Assembly (NCBI RefSeq): GCF_001277195.1 | Contig: NZ_CP012268.1 | Coordinates: 2,914,001-2,978,000 of the forward strand | From: Cronobacter muytjensii ATCC 51329 | GTDB taxonomy: Bacteria > Pseudomonadota > Gammaproteobacteria > Enterobacterales > Enterobacteriaceae | Reading direction: 5' to 3' | Length of the DNA: 64,000 bases | Shown: positions 60,899 through 64,000 of the stretch, one piece after another | Layout of the letters: each line of letters starts with the position of its first letter | Position numbering within the stretch: position 1 is the first letter of the stretch | Program-made: the position numbers and the translations under genes | The notes under the pieces: model-generated | The model's input: the letters and a program-made list of their open reading frames with translations, nothing else | What the model was told of the DNA's origin: nothing | Databases searched by the model: none

Positions 60899-63800
60899 AA
60901 ATCTTAACCCTGCGGCTGAAAAACCTGAATTCACTCAAAGGCGAATGGAAAATCGACTTCACCGCCGAGCCGTTCGCCAGCAACGGACTGTTCGCCATTA
61001 CCGGCCCGACCGGCGCGGGCAAAACCACGCTGCTTGACGCCATCTGCCTTGCGCTCTATCACCGCACGCCGCGTCTGAACGCGCTGTCGCAAAGCCAGAA
61101 CGATTTAATGACCCGCGACACCGCCGAATGTCTGGCGGAGGTGGAGTTTGAAGTTAAAGGCGTCGCCTGGCGCGCGTTCTGGAGCCAGAGCCGCGCCCGC
61201 GGCCAGCCGGACGGCAATTTACAGGCGCCGCGCGTGGAGCTTGCGCGCTGTGACGATGGCAAAATCGTCGCCGATAAAATCAAAGACAAACTTGACCGCA
61301 TCGCCGCGCTGACCGGGCTGGATTATGACCGTTTCACCCGATCGATGATGCTCTCGCAGGGGCAGTTCGCCGCGTTTCTCAACGCCGAGGCCAAAGCCCG
61401 CGCCGAACTGTTAGAAGAGCTCACCGGCACTGAAATCTACGGCCAGGTCTCCGCGCGTATTTTCGAACAGCATAAGGAAGCGCGCAGCCAGCTTGAGAAG
61501 CTCGAATCCCAGGCGCAGGGCGTGACGCTTCTGGATGACGCGCAGCGCGAAAGCCTTACCAGAGGTTTGCAGGCGCTTACTGACGATGAAAAAACGCAAC
61601 TGGCGCAGCAGCGTCAGCTCCAGCAACAGCATCTGTGGCTGACGCAGCGCACCGCGCTCGCCGCCGCGCTTGAGGCGGCGCGTCAGGGCGTGGCGCGGGC
61701 GGAACAGGCATTGCAGGAGGCCGCCCCGCAGCTTGCAAAACTGGAGGCGGCGCTGCCCGCCGAAAAACTGCGTCCGGCCTGGCTGCGCTGCCAGGAGCTT
61801 GAGACCTCGCTTGCCGCGACCCAGCGCCAGCACGAAGAAGTGAGCGTTCGCTTACAGGAAAGCGCCCAGCGCCGCCGGGAGATCCGCCAGGCGGCGGCGG
61901 AACAGGCGCAGATCCGCGCAGACGACCTCGCCCGGGTCGCCCGCTGGCTCACGGAACACGACCGCTACCGCCTCTGGAGCAGCGAACTGGCGGGCTGGCG
62001 CGCCGTGCTGGCGCAGCAAAAACGCGACAGCCAACAGATACGGGCGCTTAACGACAGTCTCGCCGCCACCCGGCGCAAGCGCGACGCGCTGCCGGACGCC
62101 GGGCTTTTCCTCACCCCTGAAGATGTTGCTCAGGCGCTCTCGACGCTCAACGAACAGCGCCCGCTGCGCCAGCAACTGGCAACGCTCCAGTCGGCTTTTG
62201 CGCCGCTGATGCGCCGTAAAGCGCGCCAGCAGGAGGGCTTTGTCGCGCTGCAAACGCAAATCCAGCAGCTGGAGCAGCAGCTTGCGCAAAAGCGTCAGGA
62301 TTACAAAACCAAACAGGACGAGGTGGCCCGAGCAAAAGCGGTCTGCGAGCTGGAGCAGCGCATCGCAAGTCTGGTCGAAGAGCGCGCGCGCCTGCAGCCT
62401 GGCAGCCCCTGCCCGCTCTGCGGCGCGACCGAACACCCGGCGGTGGAGGCGTATCAGGCGCTGAAACCCGACGCCAGCCGCCTGCGGCTCACGCAACTGG
62501 AGCAAGAAAAAGAACAGCTTGGCGCGGAGGGCGCGGCGCTGCGCGGCCAGCTCGACGCGCTGATAAGACAGCGCCAGCAACAGGAAAACGAAGCGACAAG
62601 CCTGCTGGAAGAGGAGCAAGCGCTCACGTCGCAGTGGCAGACGCTCTGCGCCGCCGCCGCGATCAACGCGATGCCGGGCGAGGATATCACGCCGTGGCTT
62701 GACGAGCAGACACAGCGCGAGCAGCAGTTGCAACTGCTGCGCGAACGCCAGACGCTGGAGGCGGCCATCGACAGCGCGCAGCGCCAGCTCACCGCGCTTG
62801 AAAGCGCGTATCAGACCCAGCAGGAGACACTGCGCGCCCAGCTGGCGGCATTGTCGCTGGCCGAGCCGGACCACGACGACCCGGCGCCGTGGTTCGCCGC
62901 GCGCGAAGAAGAGGCGACACGCTGGCAACAGGAGCACGATCGCCAGCAACGCCTGCGCGAGCAGCTCACGGCCTGCGAAAATCTCCTTACTCTGCTGCCG
63001 GAGGATGGCGACGCGCAGGCGGCCGCCACGCCGGTGGACGACCTGCCGCGTGCAGGCCATCAGGCTCATACGCTCTGCCTGTCGCTGGAAGCCCAGTGGC
63101 AGACGCTCGGCGCGCAGCTTGAGCAGGAGCGCGCGCGTTATCAAACCGCTTGCCGCGCGTTTGACGAGGCGCTCGCCGCCAGCCCGTTCGCGGATAAAAC
63201 GGCGTTCTTCGCCGCTTTGCTGGATGACGCGACGCTGCGCGCGCTTGAGGCGTTAAAACAGCGGCTGGCGCGCGAGCGGGAGGCGCAGCAGACGCTGTTT
63301 ACGCAGGCGCAACAGGCGCTGGAGCACCATCTTAACGCGCGCCCGGCCACGCTTGACGACACGGCGGATGCGCGTCAGAGCGAGGCGGCGCTGGCGCTTA
63401 TCGCTGAGCGATTACGTGATAATACGACGCGTCAGGGCGAGCTGCGCCAGCAGCTGCGCCAGGATGAAGAGAACCGCGCGCGGCTCGCCTCCTTGCTCGG
63501 GCTGATTGACGAGGCGCGGCGCGAGGCCGACGAATGGGGGCAGCTCAACCATCTGGTCGGCTCCCAGAAAGGCGATAAGTTCCGTAAATTCGCCCAGGGG
63601 CTGACGCTGGATAACCTGGTGTGGCTTGCTAACAACCAGTTGACGCGTCTGCATGGCCGCTATCTGCTGAAGCGGAAGCTGAGCGAAGACCTGGAGCTTG
63701 AAGTGGTCGACACCTGGCAGGCGGACGCGGTGCGCGATACCCGTACGCTCTCCGGCGGCGAGAGTTTCCTGGTAAGCCTCGCGCTGGCGCTGGCGCTTTC

Positions 63801-64000
63801 GGATCTGGTCAGCCATAAAACCCGCATCGATTCGCTGTTCCTCGATGAGGGCTTCGGCACGCTGGACGCGCAGACGCTCGACACCGCGCTGGATGCCCTG
63901 GACGCGCTGAACGCCAGCGGCAAAACCATCGGCGTCATCAGCCACGTTGAGGCGATGAAAGAGCGTATTCCGGTGCAGATTAAAGTCAGGAAGATTAACG
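60895..64000 (+). CDS. sbcC: SbcCD nuclease subunit C, 3' end cut by the window
   Basis: SMC-like ATPase of the Rad50 family that opens and holds DNA for SbcD. The visible 1035 codons run without a stop to the window edge and lack only the last few residues of a protein of about 1,050. They show Walker A GPTGAGKTT (near residue 36), the Q-loop SQGQFAAFLN, two long coiled coils rich in Q, E and R, the zinc hook CPLC in the middle (PGSPCPLCGATEHP), the signature LSGGESFLVSLALALALS and Walker B LFLDEGFGTLD. Coupled to sbcD by a 4-bp overlap. Confidence 0.98.
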   Translation, partial: MKILTLRLKNLNSLKGEWKIDFTAEPFASNGLFAITGPTGAGKTTLLDAICLALYHRTPRLNALSQSQNDLMTRDTAECLAEVEFEVKGVAWRAFWSQSRARGQPDGNLQAPRVELARCDDGKIVADKIKDKLDRIAALTGLDYDRFTRSMMLSQGQFAAFLNAEAKARAELLEELTGTEIYGQVSARIFEQHKEARSQLEKLESQAQGVTLLDDAQRESLTRGLQALTDDEKTQLAQQRQLQQQHLWLTQRTALAAALEAARQGVARAEQALQEAAPQLAKLEAALPAEKLRPAWLRCQELETSLAATQRQHEEVSVRLQESAQRRREIRQAAAEQAQIRADDLARVARWLTEHDRYRLWSSELAGWRAVLAQQKRDSQQIRALNDSLAATRRKRDALPDAGLFLTPEDVAQALSTLNEQRPLRQQLATLQSAFAPLMRRKARQQEGFVALQTQIQQLEQQLAQKRQDYKTKQDEVARAKAVCELEQRIASLVEERARLQPGSPCPLCGATEHPAVEAYQALKPDASRLRLTQLEQEKEQLGAEGAALRGQLDALIRQRQQQENEATSLLEEEQALTSQWQTLCAAAAINAMPGEDITPWLDEQTQREQQLQLLRERQTLEAAIDSAQRQLTALESAYQTQQETLRAQLAALSLAEPDHDDPAPWFAAREEEATRWQQEHDRQQRLREQLTACENLLTLLPEDGDAQAAATPVDDLPRAGHQAHTLCLSLEAQWQTLGAQLEQERARYQTACRAFDEALAASPFADKTAFFAALLDDATLRALEALKQRLAREREAQQTLFTQAQQALEHHLNARPATLDDTADARQSEAALALIAERLRDNTTRQGELRQQLRQDEENRARLASLLGLIDEARREADEWGQLNHLVGSQKGDKFRKFAQGLTLDNLVWLANNQLTRLHGRYLLKRKLSEDLELEVVDTWQADAVRDTRTLSGGESFLVSLALALALSDLVSHKTRIDSLFLDEGFGTLDAQTLDTALDALDALNASGKTIGVISHVEAMKERIPVQIKVRKIN

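Overview
The window is a stretch of core chromosome from a member of the Enterobacteriaceae. Gene order from cof to sbcC follows the Escherichia coli 10-minute region almost gene for gene. The G+C-rich codon use and a few insertions relative to E. coli fit Cronobacter or a close relative; the family is near certain, the genus is my inference. No rRNA, tRNA, prophage or insertion sequence was seen.

Layout. (1) 1-3821: partial cof, an SgrR-like regulator gene (ybaE), queC and a metallo-beta-lactamase-fold hydrolase. (2) 3943-4581: a type I-E CRISPR array of 11 repeats and 10 spacers of 32 bp, transcribed leftwards, with a recognisable leader on its right and no cas gene in the window. (3) 4795-15231: a leftward protein-quality-control block (fadM, ybaV, ppiD, hupB, lon, clpX, clpP, tig, bolA), with sigma-32-type promoters before lon and clpP. 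(4) 15531-20677: yajG and ampG rightwards, then a leftward pair encoding an HscC-like Hsp70 and a membrane-anchored J-domain protein. (5) 21198-27527: the cyoABCDE cytochrome bo oxidase operon and the transporter gene yajR. (6) 27599-35531: yajQ, panE, yajL, thiI and the xseB-ispA-dxs-yajO group (isoprenoid and thiamine precursors). (7) 35571-39789: leftward nrdR-ribD-ribE-nusB-thiL-pgpA. (8) 39944-47450: yajI, tsx, then leftward queA-tgt-yajC-secD-secF (queuosine and protein export). (9) 47552-54135: acpH, a coupled DUF2339/DUF3999 membrane-protein operon absent from the E. coli order as I remember it, and malZ. (10) 54305-64000: proY, brnQ, phoR, phoB, and divergently sbcD and sbcC, the last cut by the window end.

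Functional themes: tRNA modification (queC, tgt, queA, thiI), ATP-dependent proteolysis and chaperones (lon, clpXP, tig, ppiD, hscC), aerobic respiration (cyo), MEP-pathway isoprenoids, riboflavin and thiamine synthesis, Sec export, phosphate sensing (phoBR) and DNA-end processing (sbcCD). The least explained parts are the CRISPR array without cas genes, the DUF2339/DUF3999 pair, the Hsp70/J-protein pair whose HPD motif reads RPD, and several intergenic RNA or DNA structures: a FadR-like operator inside a terminator before fadM, a hairpin that masks the yajO ribosome binding site, and three consecutive stems between nusB and thiL.
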